Shown: one piece after another, positions 21,881 to 32,295 of the stretch
How positions within the stretch are numbered: position 1 is the first letter of the stretch
Layout of the letters: each line of letters opens with the position of its first letter
NCBI GenBank assembly: GCA_016708305.1
Contig: JADJGB010000008.1
Location: 558,001-622,000 of the forward strand
Length of the DNA: 64,000 bases
Reading direction: 5' to 3'
From: Sphingobacteriales bacterium
GTDB taxonomy: Bacteria; Bacteroidota; Bacteroidia; Chitinophagales; Chitinophagaceae
The notes under the pieces: model-generated
Seen by the model: only the letters and a program-made list of their open reading frames with translations
What the model was told of the DNA's origin: nothing
The model's database searches: none
Position numbers and translations under genes: made by a program

Positions 21881-21905
21881 AAAAGGCGTTTTGCGCCTTT
21901 TTTAT
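21881..21905 (+). terminator. Rho-independent terminator after the YidE-like gene
   Basis: AAAGGCG and CGCCTTT form a short stem around TTTTG, followed by T residues. Confidence 0.75.
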
Positions 21906-21975
21906 TTATTTTCATTATTGCAAATAACAATTTTGCACCTATCTTTATCGAATAAATCAAATAATATCAAAATTA

Positions 21976-22866
21976 GTGAAACACGCATTTATATTTCCCG
22001 GACAAGGTGCACAGTTTGCCGGTATGGGAAAAGAACATTATGAGAATAGCGCATTTGCAAAAAAACTTTTTGAACAGGCAAACGAACTTATAGGTTTCAG
22101 GCTATCGGATATCATGTTCAACGGAACTGATGAAGAGTTGAAACAAACTAAGGTTACCCAGCCCGCCATTTTTCTCCATTCGTTAGTTGCATACAAAACC
22201 ATTGAAAATGCAAAACCCGACATGGTAGCCGGCCATTCGCTGGGAGAATTTACCGCTTTGGCAGCAAACAATACACTGAGTTTTGAAGATGCACTGAAAT
22301 TAGTGGCCATCCGTGCCGGAGCAATGCAAAAAGCCTGCGAAGCAGCTCCTTCCACAATGGCAGCAGTTCTTAACCTGGCCGACGAAAATGTGGAAGAAAT
22401 ATGTGCCTCCATCCAAAACGAAACCGGAGAAATAGTGGTGCCGGCTAATTATAACTGCCCCGGACAATTAGTAATCAGCGGCAGTATAAAAGGTATTGAA
22501 ATTGCCTGCGAAAGGATGAAAACTGCCGGTGCTAAAAGAGCATTAGTGCTTCCGGTAGGTGGCGCTTTTCACTCTCCGTTGATGGAGCCGGCACGGCAGG
22601 AACTTAAAGCGGCTATTGAAGCCACAAAGTTTAATACACCGGCATGCCCCGTTTATCAAAATGTGGTAGCTAAGGCAGTTTTTGACCAGGAGGAAATAAA
22701 ACAAAACCTAATTGACCAGCTCACCGGCGCTGTAAGATGGACCCAGAGCGTACAGGCAATGATTGCGGATGGCGCTTCCAAATTTACAGAGTGCGGTCCC
22801 GGCAAAGTATTGCAGGGCCTTATTCTAAAAATTAATAAAGAGGTTGAAACTGAAGGAGTTAGCTAA
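21976..22866 (+). CDS. fabD: Malonyl-CoA:ACP transacylase
   Basis: This enzyme loads malonate onto acyl carrier protein in fatty-acid synthesis. It opens with FPGQGAQFAGMGK and has the nucleophile elbow GHSLGEFTA (catalytic Ser), the Arg-containing segment AIRAGAMQ, and the catalytic His in GGAFHSPLMEPA. The length of 296 residues is normal. The start is a GTG at 21976. acpP and fabF lie some 15 kb away in this window, not in the same operon. A hairpin terminator follows within 30 bases. Confidence 0.94.
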   Translation: MKHAFIFPGQGAQFAGMGKEHYENSAFAKKLFEQANELIGFRLSDIMFNGTDEELKQTKVTQPAIFLHSLVAYKTIENAKPDMVAGHSLGEFTALAANNTLSFEDALKLVAIRAGAMQKACEAAPSTMAAVLNLADENVEEICASIQNETGEIVVPANYNCPGQLVISGSIKGIEIACERMKTAGAKRALVLPVGGAFHSPLMEPARQELKAAIEATKFNTPACPVYQNVVAKAVFDQEEIKQNLIDQLTGAVRWTQSVQAMIADGASKFTECGPGKVLQGLILKINKEVETEGVS

Positions 22867-22892
22867 ACAAAAAATAAATAATTCATTTAAAG

Positions 22893-22918
22893 ATCACCTC
22901 ATGCGGGGTGATTTTTTT
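22893..22918 (+). terminator. Rho-independent terminator after fabD
   Basis: ATCACC and GGTGAT flank an eight-base loop, followed by TTTTTT. Confidence 0.75.
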
Positions 22919-22967
22919 GTGAAATGAGAAAGCTCTTGCTGAAAAGTATAAAAATTTTATTATATTG

Positions 22968-23023
22968 TTCGATTATTGGGGGCATTATTCAATTCGCTTA
23001 AAGTTGTGCGGTTCGGCTTTTTC
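22968..23023. repeat. Island-edge repeat, left copy 1
   Basis: TCGATTATTGGGGGC, followed by a CGCTTAA segment and GTTGTGCGGTTCGGC, recurs with few changes at 40762-40816. Both copies lie between the 3' end of a core gene and the 3' end of a minus-strand accessory gene. Confidence 0.65.
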
Positions 23024-23063
23024 TTTTTGTCTGTGTGACTCGTATTGAAAAAAAATGGACACT

Positions 23064-24260
23064 TCATCTTTCTACTATTTCTTCGTTTGTTGAATCGTAA
23101 CGATAATGAATAATGTCGCCTGAAATAATGTAATGAATTGCTTGTTCAATAATTGTTAATGGAGCAATAAACCATTCTCTTGGCGTATGTCTATTACCGT
23201 CTTTGTCACACACATCAATATTTAAACAAGAGCTACCAAAGAAATTATGAAGCAGTTGTTCTAATTTCTGAGGGTTCATGTTGTAGCATTTGTAAGCCAT
23301 TACAATTCTAACATCTGCCATTAAATAGGTCGGTTCTTGACTTGCATTTTTCACTCTGTCTTCAACGGTTGTCTTTGAGAAACCAATTTTATAGAGGTTG
23401 TGAATTTCTTCTATTTCCTTTTTGTCCGACTTGGATTTGAGAATGTAAATGAATCCTGCTTCTTCGTCTTCCGCTGTTATGTTGCTAAACTTCTCTGTAA
23501 AGTCCTCATTTGTTTGGTCTGCATTTTCAGTAACAACTTGTCCGTTTGCGTAAAGTAATTTTTCAATGGAACGTTTCAGCATGTTTGATTCTGTGCCGTT
23601 CTCAAAAATACATCTTGTTCTTCCGTCCTCTCTTACTCTTGTACCGTCTGGCTTGTAATGATCTTTTATTGTGATTTCAATTTTCTCTACGAAAAACAAA
23701 ATACCATTATGAACATAATAAGCCTCCTGCCGAAGATTGCCGAGTTTAAATCCTATTAGTTTTCGCTTTCCATCTTTCAGGGCCTTTTGAACATCTTTAA
23801 ACTGTTGCTCGTATTTATAAAAATCCTTACATGGCTTTCTCCTTGCAACAAAATCTGTTTCTGCTCTGCTCTTCTCAGTCGGTTTTATATTCTTTAATTC
23901 AAATAAACCTGCCGTGTCATCATCTAACAAGCCCAAAGGGTCGTTTTCAATAATATCATCAATAGATACGGGTTCTTGTGGCTCACTGCTCAATATTCCG
24001 TGAATGTCATGTGCCTTTAGTATTTCTGATTTTGCTGGATTGGCTCGAATTGATTTTAAACGTGAATGAAGTTGATGTTCTTGAATTCCATTGTCGGGTT
24101 TTGGCTCTCTTTTATATTGTTCAAAGAATTCATTAATCTCTTGAAATGAAGCCACCAACCTTTCATCTTCATTCCTTGAGGGTGAGTTAGATGGCTTTAT
24201 ATTCAACAAACCCAACGGGTCGTTGTCCAATAGTTCTTGTAGCTTTTTATCCTTGTCCAC
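23064..24260 (-). CDS. GIY-YIG (T5orf172-type) nuclease protein, last gene of the island 1 operon
   Basis: The N-terminal 140 residues are charged and hold two copies of a short DPLGLL motif (DNDPLGLLNIKP and ENDPLGLLDDDT), which suggests a binding element repeated for partner contact. The C-terminus has a GIY-YIG-type domain: FIYILKSKS, LYKIGFSKTTVEDRV (Tyr, Gly, Arg) and an E/Q-x-LLH helix, as in T5orf172 proteins. GIY-YIG enzymes cut DNA with one metal ion. The gene overlaps the helicase gene by 14 bases, so translation is probably coupled. The DNA target is unknown. Confidence 0.75.
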   Translation of the reverse strand: MDKDKKLQELLDNDPLGLLNIKPSNSPSRNEDERLVASFQEINEFFEQYKREPKPDNGIQEHQLHSRLKSIRANPAKSEILKAHDIHGILSSEPQEPVSIDDIIENDPLGLLDDDTAGLFELKNIKPTEKSRAETDFVARRKPCKDFYKYEQQFKDVQKALKDGKRKLIGFKLGNLRQEAYYVHNGILFFVEKIEITIKDHYKPDGTRVREDGRTRCIFENGTESNMLKRSIEKLLYANGQVVTENADQTNEDFTEKFSNITAEDEEAGFIYILKSKSDKKEIEEIHNLYKIGFSKTTVEDRVKNASQEPTYLMADVRIVMAYKCYNMNPQKLEQLLHNFFGSSCLNIDVCDKDGNRHTPREWFIAPLTIIEQAIHYIISGDIIHYRYDSTNEEIVER

Positions 24261-26183
24261 TTTGCTTTTTACGTTTTAAATCTTTTAGGTAGATGATGGC
24301 TTCTGCGATTCTTTTTTCCACTGGGTCTGATGATGTTACATTAGGTTCCCTGCCGTTTTTATCCATGAAATCTTTCACTTTTTCAGGATATAAAAGCAAA
24401 GCTTCTTCCAAGGTCATTTGAATTCGCGTGGCTTCAATGACATCCTGTATCACCTTCAAAACCTTTGTTGTTACATCTTTTGAAAGAATTTCAAATGCTT
24501 TTTGGAATGGATTAATGCGGTCAATCAGGTCAATGTGCAAATCATCAATATTCACAAACTTATCTGCCATGCGGATAAATCGTTTGTCGCCTACTTCTTT
24601 TATCTCACCACTTTTTACAACGGAATCAACCACTACATGCTGCCGAACTTCTTCCACTTCTTCATCTGTAAGTTCAGGATATTTTATTTGAATGATTTTA
24701 GGAATCAGCACCTTATTAATTACTTCGGGGTCAACATTGCCGGGAATGGCTTTCATTACCGTATCGTCCTGTAAAATGGTTGCTTTTAAATCGTTCAAGT
24801 CCGACTCAATGATATCTTTTACTCGTTTTGAACTTGGTAATTTGAATCCTCTGATTTTTATTTCTCCTGCATCCGCTCTGTCATTGTCAGAAAGTTTTGT
24901 TTTGAATTTAAAATTTGGTGCAAGCACTTGTTCCATCAATAGCGAAGCGGTGATTGCTTTCAGCATATTGTTTACCGAAAGTTTCACCAAATCATCTGCT
25001 GCATCGGGTTGAGCAATAAGATTGGTAAACTGTGCATGGGTTTTGTTTTCGCTGTCACGGGTGCAACGACCAATAATTTGAATGACTTCTGTAAGTGAAC
25101 CTCTGTAACCCACCGTTAAAGCATGTTCACAAAAGGGCCAGTCAAAACCCTCTTTCGCCATACCTAAAGCAATAATCAAATCCATATCGTCAACCGATTT
25201 GATATTCCGCAAATAGGTGATTACCTTTTCCCTTTCTTTTGGGATATCGTTTACTAAATCGGCTACTTTGATGATTTTATTATCGGTGTGGCGTTTTAAA
25301 AAGATGATTCCGGTGTCGCTATCCACTTTTTTAATATCGCCAACGGCATCTAAAATCGTGTCCACTTCATTATGCTTGTATTTGGTGGATTCGCCAGAAT
25401 TTACATTCGGTATATGAAGTATGGTTTTTTTGTTGGTGTCTAATATTTCCAAAATAGCAGAAGTGTATTTGCCCTGATAGAAATGGTAGCCGATTCCTAA
25501 CGATTTCAAGTAATTGTAACCGTTCAATTGCTCGTAGTAGTTGTAAGTTACTTTGGTAAATCTGGCTTCGTCTTCGGGCAGCAAAACAGGGACACTGTCG
25601 CCTCTGAAGTATGAACCTGTCATAGCTACAATATGAGCATTTGATTTGGCCATAATGCTTCGCAACAATTCACCCAAACGGCTGTCGCTATCTGCCGAAA
25701 CGTGGTGAAATTCATCAATGGCTAAAAGCACGCCGTCAAACTTGCTTTCTTCTAATTCTTCAAAGGCAAAGCGAAGGGTGGCATGGGTACAAATCAAAAT
25801 TTCCTCTTCGTTATCCATGAAGTTTTTGAAAGCAGTTACCTTGCTTTTGCTGCCGTCCATGCCAGGGGTGCAAAGGTTATATTCATCACTGGGTTCCCAA
25901 TTGGCAAAAAAACCATTATTTTTCAATGCAGTTTTAGCAAAAGAACCACCGATACTCCTTTCAGGTACAGCCACAATTACTTTTTTAAGACCTTGATTTT
26001 TAATCTTATCCAAAGCCAAAAACATCAATGCTCTTGATTTTCCCGAAGCAGGCGGCGCTTTTAAAAGAATGTATTGCGATGCCCGGGCTTCGTAAGCTTT
26101 TGTTGCATCTCACGCATACCCAGTCCATTGGTATTTGCGCTTGATCCTGTTTGGTGATATTCTATTTTTACAATGTTTGGCAT
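24247..26183 (-). CDS. SF2 DEAD/DEAH-type helicase of the island 1 operon (frameshifted)
   Basis: The corrected frame starts at the ATG at 26183 (MPNIVKIEYHQTG). Walker A is KAPPASGKSRALM, the DEAH-type box is LLAIDEFHHVSA (D-E-F-H), motif III is AMTGSYFRGD, and motif VI is QIIGRCTRDS. The break lies near 26105, where a run of A is one base short. Helicases of this shape accompany restriction nucleases. The long C-terminal helical region (about residues 380-600) may bind the methyltransferase or nuclease. The gene starts about 42 bases after the AlbA_2 gene. Confidence 0.82.
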
Positions 26184-26198
26184 ATTTATAAGCTTGTA

Positions 26199-26240
26199 TT
26201 TATCTAAAGTTTATCTAAAGTTTATCTAAAATTTATCTGG
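26199..26240. repeat. Tandem 11-bp repeat between the AlbA_2 and helicase genes
   Basis: TTTATCTAAAG occurs twice in a row, then TTTATCTAAAA, then a partial TTTATCTGG. A reverse-complement copy (TTTAGATAAAC) is at about 26251-26261, so a hairpin can form in the intercistronic RNA. The repeat overlaps the end of the AlbA_2 gene. Confidence 0.7.
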
Positions 26241-27896
26241 TTTTTCTAATTTAGATAAACTCAAAAGCCATTTGGGATATCTTCCTGTTCCTTTATTTTC
26301 AATAAGTTTATCCTTTTTAGAAAGGGCGTAAACTAAATTTCGAACTTTATTTGATTTTTGTTTTTCATCTAAAACTGCCGGAAGAATATCTAAAATTAGT
26401 TGATCTATATTTTCTTTTGTTGCAGAACCATATTTATTGATGTAGTCCAATATCATTTTCTTGTAATGCTCGTCTTTAAATCCTCTGTTTTTAATATATT
26501 GTTCTTTTTCATCAGTATTTATGGCCACAATTGACGATATATGATAATTTGGTTTTCGGCCTTCAATAAGAAATTTTTGTTTTAGTTCTTTTGCTTCTTC
26601 ATTTGTTAATTTTCTTGCTTTCGATACCTTATCAAGTAAAATAATTTCTTGCAAGGTAAGGCTTGGCAATTGCGCCAACTTCTTAGCATATTTTACATCT
26701 AAAACTTTTCCAATAATTGAAACTTGGACTTTTTTATTGCTCACATCATAATCAGGTAATGGAAAGTATTTTTTTCTTTGAATATTAAACATTCGCTTTA
26801 TTCCGCTTCCGGTTGTATCAATCAAATTCAAATTAACCATTGCGTTGGCTAAAAAAGGATTTCTATACCTTGATTCCGGAGCATCTGCATTAATTACATG
26901 TTCAACAGACTCCGGAATAAATGTTCCTGAATTGCTGAAAGTTAATATGCCGTCTTCTCGTTCAACCACGTTAATTTTCCCGTTCAAAGTATAATCTTGA
27001 TGCGCAATACAATTGTTCAAACACTCTCGAATAATGTAAGGATCGAACTGTTCAACTTCATCTGGAAACAAGGTGCCATCTTTAATATAGCGATATTTTA
27101 AGTTCCTGATTTTTTGCTGAACCTGATTTATAGTGAGAATAAATGGACATCCAAAGTGTTCGTAGTCTTTTTCGATATTGTCTTTGTCTTTTAAAATCCA
27201 GGTAATTTTTGCTTGAGCAGGATTTATAAAATGATCAGATTCCGGCTTGCCTAACAAAAGAATGGCTGCCCTTGTAATTTTACCCTGTATCGTAACTTTT
27301 GCTTTGTTTAAAAAAGAAGCATCGTCCCAGCTATTAATATCATTTTCAATCTTTCTGTTTTTTTCTATGTATTGTTTTCTGGCAAAATCAATCGCTTCTT
27401 TAGATAAATCATTTATGGTTGCATCTGTAATTATTTGTGCCGACCAATCCAATGCTGTATTCTGAATTTTAATTCTAGCTCGTTGATTATCGTGCAAGGC
27501 TCCTAAACTTTCGCCATCTCTACCGTAATAATGCCCTTTCCACGAAACTGGCTGGCCTTGAGGTGCAGCAGGAATTTTGCAAAGTATAACCTGCTTTCCA
27601 TTTATTTCTAAACGCTCAGCTAGTTCAAACGACAAACGAGGGCTGGTGTGCTGTGCCATTTCATTTTTATAATCGTTTAATTGAGCATCTGTAATTGTAG
27701 TACCGACTACACTTTTATCGTTTTTAACGCCAAAAACCAACCAAGTATTAGCCAAACCTTTAAGGTTAGCTTCGTTGCTTAATGCAGAAAAATATTGCCC
27801 TAGTTTGTCTTTATCAAATTGATTTTTAGCCTCTTTAAATTCAACAACTTCATTTTCGGTAGAAAGGGCCAATAGAGTATCTAATTGTTCTCTCAT
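26226..27896 (-). CDS. Schlafen AlbA_2-domain ATP-binding protein
   Basis: At the N-terminus is an AlbA_2 DNA/RNA-binding domain (TENEVVEFKEAKNQF, then LANTWLVFGVKN and YYGRDGES). A GHKL-like ATP-binding segment follows (ECLNNCIAHQDY, DGILTFSNSGTF, DTTGSGIKRMF), and a helical C-terminus. This architecture is common as putative transcriptional regulators and as parts of defence loci. It starts inside the last codons of the methyltransferase gene (four-base overlap), so the two are coupled. Confidence 0.8.
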   Translation of the reverse strand: MREQLDTLLALSTENEVVEFKEAKNQFDKDKLGQYFSALSNEANLKGLANTWLVFGVKNDKSVVGTTITDAQLNDYKNEMAQHTSPRLSFELAERLEINGKQVILCKIPAAPQGQPVSWKGHYYGRDGESLGALHDNQRARIKIQNTALDWSAQIITDATINDLSKEAIDFARKQYIEKNRKIENDINSWDDASFLNKAKVTIQGKITRAAILLLGKPESDHFINPAQAKITWILKDKDNIEKDYEHFGCPFILTINQVQQKIRNLKYRYIKDGTLFPDEVEQFDPYIIRECLNNCIAHQDYTLNGKINVVEREDGILTFSNSGTFIPESVEHVINADAPESRYRNPFLANAMVNLNLIDTTGSGIKRMFNIQRKKYFPLPDYDVSNKKVQVSIIGKVLDVKYAKKLAQLPSLTLQEIILLDKVSKARKLTNEEAKELKQKFLIEGRKPNYHISSIVAINTDEKEQYIKNRGFKDEHYKKMILDYINKYGSATKENIDQLILDILPAVLDEKQKSNKVRNLVYALSKKDKLIENKGTGRYPKWLLSLSKLEKPDKF

Positions 27897-30618
27897 TTCT
27901 TTTTCTTTTTGGGTTTAGCTTCTGTTTCAAACAAAGTACCTCTGCTCTTTTCCTCTTCTATCATTTGCTCATAGAGCTTAAACAAGTATTCCAAGCGTTC
28001 TTCATCACTTTCAAAAGGTTTGGCCCGGTAGCAGCGTTCTACGGCAAGGTCAAGTTGATGATGTGCTTCACGCAAACCATCAGGCATTTTATCAGGGTCG
28101 TAAAGTTGTGCCAATGTTTTTTCAGAATGTGCTTCTCGTTCAGCTAATACCTTGTAAACATGTTTTTCTAATTCTTGCTTTTGATTTTCTGTGATGGGTG
28201 GGAATGGGAAAGTGTTATACACAATTGATGAAGAATAGCTCATCCGTGTTTCTAATTTGCCTCCAACAGCTTTTAGCCAAGTTATGTGCATTTTAGAAGA
28301 TAAAACTGAAAAAATATAAGGTTCTGGATTGTAAATAGGAAATGCTTTATCCAATACAACAACATTTTTTGTAAAGAAACCTATTGGTAAATATTCTCGG
28401 TTTTCTGAAGAAACTTTTGGAATTACGACTAAGCTTCCAGCAGTATATCTTGGTTCTCCAAAACGATATGGTGTATTCGCTGCGTCAATTGTTGCTTGGC
28501 GTTTACTTTTTAACCTAAATTCTTTTACGTTTTTTAATCTGTTTTTTACCAAAGGCAAATCTTTAATTTCAACTAGGTCTGTATCCTCTATCCAAAGACA
28601 GAATCTTTCGATTCCTTTAATTAATTCTTGTGACCCCATTATTTTTTTAAAATACTTTTCAAGTATTGGAGTTTCTTTAATTATTTCATCTTTTTCGATC
28701 TCTGAAAAAAGTAAAAAACCACCGTCTAACGCAGAGCTACCATAGCCAATTTTGGGAAGTCTTGATAAAGTAGTATTTCTATTTTGAATATAAATAGTAT
28801 TGGAATTTGTTAAATATGGGCTTATGTTTTGGCAAATTTGTTTAATATTCTCTGCAAACAAATATTTTGGCTTAGAGTCCTTATTTCTAACACCAATTAT
28901 TACCACCGTTACTCCGGCAATTTGTTTTGCATTATTTGACCATTTGAATGATGTATGTGCAAAACCTATTTCAAGTTTATTAGTTAAAATTGATGGCCAT
29001 AATAAAGCAACTTGTTCTCCTTGACAAATCGAATTGGTTGTTACAAAAGCAAATTGTGCATTAGAATTTAAAATATAGAGAGCTCCTTTTACTATCCAAC
29101 ACGAGATATAGTCAAGACTTTTATATTCACTGAAATTATTGAAAACCTTTGCCATATCTTGTTTCTGCATTTCCGTTTGAACGCTGTAACCTAAGTAGGG
29201 GGGATTACCCAAAATATAAATTTCATCCCCATGTTTTTTTGGACAAACAGTTTCCCAGTCAATTCTGCAAGCATTCCCATGTACAATATTTCCGGTTTCG
29301 GTCAAAGGCAGCGCCGGTTTGGTGCGTCCAAACTCTTTAAAGAATATTTGGTTCATTTGGTGCTCTGCTAACCATAAGGATAGAATGGCTACTTCGTGGG
29401 CAAAGTCATCTAACTCTAATCCGTAAAAATTGCCTAAGCTGATATTGCTAAACGCCAAACTGCCCATTGCCTTGAAAATCTTCATTTCCAATTTTCGCAG
29501 TTCTTTGTAAGCAATAATTAAAAAATTGCCGCTGCCGCAGGCTGGGTCAAATAGTTTAATGTGCCATAAGCGGTGCAGTAATGCGTTTAGTTTTTGTTTC
29601 GCTGTGTGCTCGTCAGTGCTGAACTTGTGGCAGCATCAAACTCTTCGTGTAGTTCGTTCAAAAAAAGCGGCTCAATCACTTTCATGATGTTGGGCACGCT
29701 GGTGTAGTGCATTCCCAAACCGCCACGGTGCTCCGGCGTAATCACCGCCTGAATCATTGAACCAAAAATGTCAGGATTAATGGCGCTCCAATCCAATTCG
29801 CCACTGTCAACTACCGATTGCCGGCTTTTGCGTGTAAATAGTGGTGCGGTGTGTTTATTTCTGAACAGCCCGCCGTTTACATACGGAAAAGCAAGCAAAT
29901 AGGCTGGGAGATTACTCCTTTGCTTATTGGGTGTGTTCATCACCTCAAAAAGATGATCGAGATAAGCGTTTAAGTCGCTGCCATCTTGTTGGGTGTGGCT
30001 GCTTATTGAATATGTAAACTGCCCTTTTTCAAAAATGCCCGTATCCTCGGCAAAAAAGCAAAACAACAACCGGGAAAGAAAAACATTCAGATTATGAACT
30101 TCGGCTTGTGTTTCTTGTATTGAGCCTGTCGAAATAGGGTTGTCTTTTTTGATGTCGTCATAGAGTTTTGCCATTTTTTCGGCAGCTCTAACATCGGCAG
30201 GGTTTTCGTTTTGGTGCTGTGCTTTCTCCATACCCGCCCAGGGCAAAAAGAAATCAAAGTGTTTGGTAATATCAAGGATTTCAATATCTAAAGTATCTTG
30301 GGTTTTGGTGTCAACAGCCAATAAGGTTTTGTAATCCGTAACTACTACAAAACGGGGGTCGTGTTTAATGGCTTGTCCGTTTTCAGTAAGGTCATCAATG
30401 ATTTCATGTAAATCTTCTCCTTTTACAGCTTTAAAAAAAAGTTTCTTTTTCCAGGAAATTTCACCATCAACTTTGGCGAGATTCAGTCCACCGTCTTTTA
30501 TGCGTTTAATGGTTGCTTTTGGTTGTCCGTAAGCCAGCAGCAAATCGTAAATGAAACTTTCCTTGTTGAAAGTCTTTACAAGTTGCTGCAAGTTGTTTTC
30601 TATTTGGGCAATGTTCAT
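27893..30618 (-). CDS. MmeI-like class I DNA adenine methyltransferase (frameshifted)
   Basis: In order: an N-terminal MmeI-type region (VDGEISWKKKLFFKAVKGED and FVVVTDYKTLLAVD), a helical spacer, SAM motif I FDPACGSGNFL, the catalytic motif NPPYLGY (N6-adenine), a target-recognition region with YLPIGFFTKN, and a C-terminal helical tail. The frame breaks near 29585-29600, just before motif I. MmeI enzymes are single-chain restriction-modification proteins. Here a clear nuclease motif is not evident in the N-terminus, and a helicase and GIY-YIG nuclease are encoded downstream. This first gene of the operon probably provides host modification and target specificity. Confidence 0.8.
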
Positions 30619-30730
30619 TATGAATGTCTGTCTTTTCGTTGAACAATATAGTTGGTAAAGTTAATGTTTATGTTGCCAAATGTTGTCGAATGTTGTCGAA
30701 TGTTAGCGGTTTGTTGTAGTTTCGGTCGTG

Positions 30731-31555
30731 TCATTTCAGCTTTTTCATCGCTTCACTTTCTGTCAAAGATTTCATTTGCGTAATGGCAACTTTGTTGAGT
30801 TGTATTAGTCGTTCGCCTTGTGTCAAACCTTGTTCAACTAGCAATGCGTTAATGCTTTCCATATTGCTCAAAACAACCAACTGCTCCAATGTTGCATAAT
30901 CTCTTATATTTCCTTTTTGATTTGGATTATTTTCTTTCCAAATTTTGGCTGTAATCCCGAATAAAGCAACATTTAATAAGTCGGCTTCGTTTGCATAAAC
31001 AAAACTCGCTTGTTGTTTTGTAATTTCTTTCGGTATCAAGTTCTCTTTAATTGCGTCAGTATGGATTTGATAATTAATTTTAGAAATTGTCCGCCGTAAA
31101 TTCCATTCTAATTTCAGTCGGTTGTTTTCGTCATCTTTCAAGCGTTGAAATTCTTTGATGACATAAAGTTTAAACTCTATGGAAATCCAAGATGCAAATT
31201 CCAGAGCTATGTCTTAATGGGAAAAAGTCCCACCGTAACGACCTGCCTTTGAAACAATTCCTTTGGCGTTTGTTCTTTCTATCCAACGCTTTGGTGTCAT
31301 TACAAAACTGTTCAGTCCTGCTTGTTTTCTAAACCCCTCGAATTCGAAGGGTTTAAAATCTGGGTTATAAATTGCTTCCCAAAATCCCAAAAGTTCAATG
31401 GTATTTCGGTTTCTCATCCAGTTTTGAATGATAGTATCGGTATGGTCAGGGTCTTTGTGTCGTGCAATGTCGGTCAGGGAGATAAAATCGTTACTGTTGT
31501 CTTCGTATAAAACAATTTCAACGCCCTGAACCTTTATCTTTTTATTCTTTGCCAT
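30731..31555 (-). pseudogene. KilA-N domain protein interrupted by an in-frame TAA
   Basis: The start reads MAKNKKIKVQGVEIVLYED, with the KilA-N core SLTDIARHKDPDHTDTIIQN and RYGGTFSH. The frame continues as DIALEFASWISIEFKLYVI, but a TAA at 31214-31216 sits where a Lys codon (AAA) is expected; the frame itself is unbroken. KilA-N proteins are DNA-binding proteins of phages and mobile elements. Either this is a real nonsense mutation or a base-call error. It lies upstream of the methyltransferase operon on the same strand. Confidence 0.8.
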
Positions 31556-31652
31556 ATTCTGTTTTCAAACGACAAATCTACAAAAAAGTCAACGTGTATT
31601 ATTTCGGTTCTTTTGGATTTTATTTGTCAGTATTTTGGTTGTTTACATACAC

Positions 31653-31814
31653 TTAAACGTCGGCAGGCCGGCAATTCAGCACTTCACAAATGGTTTCCAG
31701 TGTACTAAAACGGATTGCTTTTGCTTTTCCTGTTTTTAGAATGGAAGGATTAGAAAGCGTTAAACCTACTTTTTCTGAAAGTTCGTTTAATGACATTTTT
31801 CGCTTTGCCATCAT
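31653..31814 (-). pseudogene. Small Xre-type HTH regulator, apparently truncated
   Basis: The frame MMAKRKMSLNELSEKVGLTL, then ILKTGKAKAIRFSTLETIC, is a YozG-like Cro/C1 HTH. It ends early at CRPADV, where relatives continue a few residues. Codons upstream of the ATG also look homologous (PIIVNLDV) but lack a normal start. This type of HTH is usually paired with a DUF2975 membrane protein, whose remnant is directly upstream. Confidence 0.65.
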
Positions 31815-31844
31815 CACGTCTAAGTTTACGATAATTGGGATAGC

Positions 31845-31994
31845 TTATACAGTTAAATCGTTTTCGTTTTGAATATCAACTCCTTTTTTGAAAATAATTG
31901 CAATTATATAAATTACAGCTCCCATTAGAATAAATGCCTGACTGCTTGCCCAAGATTGATTTAAGTTGTCGGGAACAAAACCGTGGCACGTTAA
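31845..31994 (-). pseudogene. C-terminal remnant of a DUF2975 membrane protein
   Basis: The frame reads FVPDNLNQSWASSQAFILMG, then a hydrophobic stretch and FKKGVDIQNENDLTV before a stop. This matches the last helix and tail of DUF2975 proteins that pair with YozG-like HTH regulators. The rest of the gene is missing, cut near the right edge of island 1. Confidence 0.6.
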
Positions 31995-32269
31995 TTATTT
32001 AACCAACTGTTTCTCGTAACAAATTTAGTCGTGAATTTCTGTCTAAGGTATGTGTCTGTTACAATGACCACTAACTCTCAAATATACTACCCAACCCTCA
32101 TTCTAAAAATATATTACTTTCAAAACATCTATATAACCTCCCCACACACTCAAACATTTAAGACCCCTCAAAAGAATTTGCCTAAAATCCTGCTTCAACA
32201 TCATCGTCTCCTATCGTCAAAACCATCTCTTTTCTGCCTGAAATCCTCCCTTTTCTGCAATAGATGCAT
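31995..32269. other. Intergenic region at the right edge of island 1
   Basis: No gene is seen. At 32071-32109 is the right-edge repeat CTAACTCTCAAATATAC, also present at 49099. The rest is C/T-rich on the plus strand. Confidence 0.5.
32071..32109. repeat. Island-edge repeat, right copy 1
   Basis: The first 17 bases are identical to those at 49099-49115. The remainder (an ACC-rich segment, then CTCAT and CTAAAAA) aligns with small gaps. Confidence 0.55.
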
Positions 32270-32277
32270 TAACTTTG
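32270..32277 (+). promoter_or_regulatory. -7 promoter element of ileS
   Basis: TAACTTTG matches TAnnTTTG, 18 bases before the ATG at 32296. Confidence 0.5.
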
Positions 32278-32295
32278 CAATCTTTTTATAATATT

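Noticed and set aside
31690..31872. 60-residue plus-strand frame
   Set aside because: It is the shadow of the HTH gene on the other strand.
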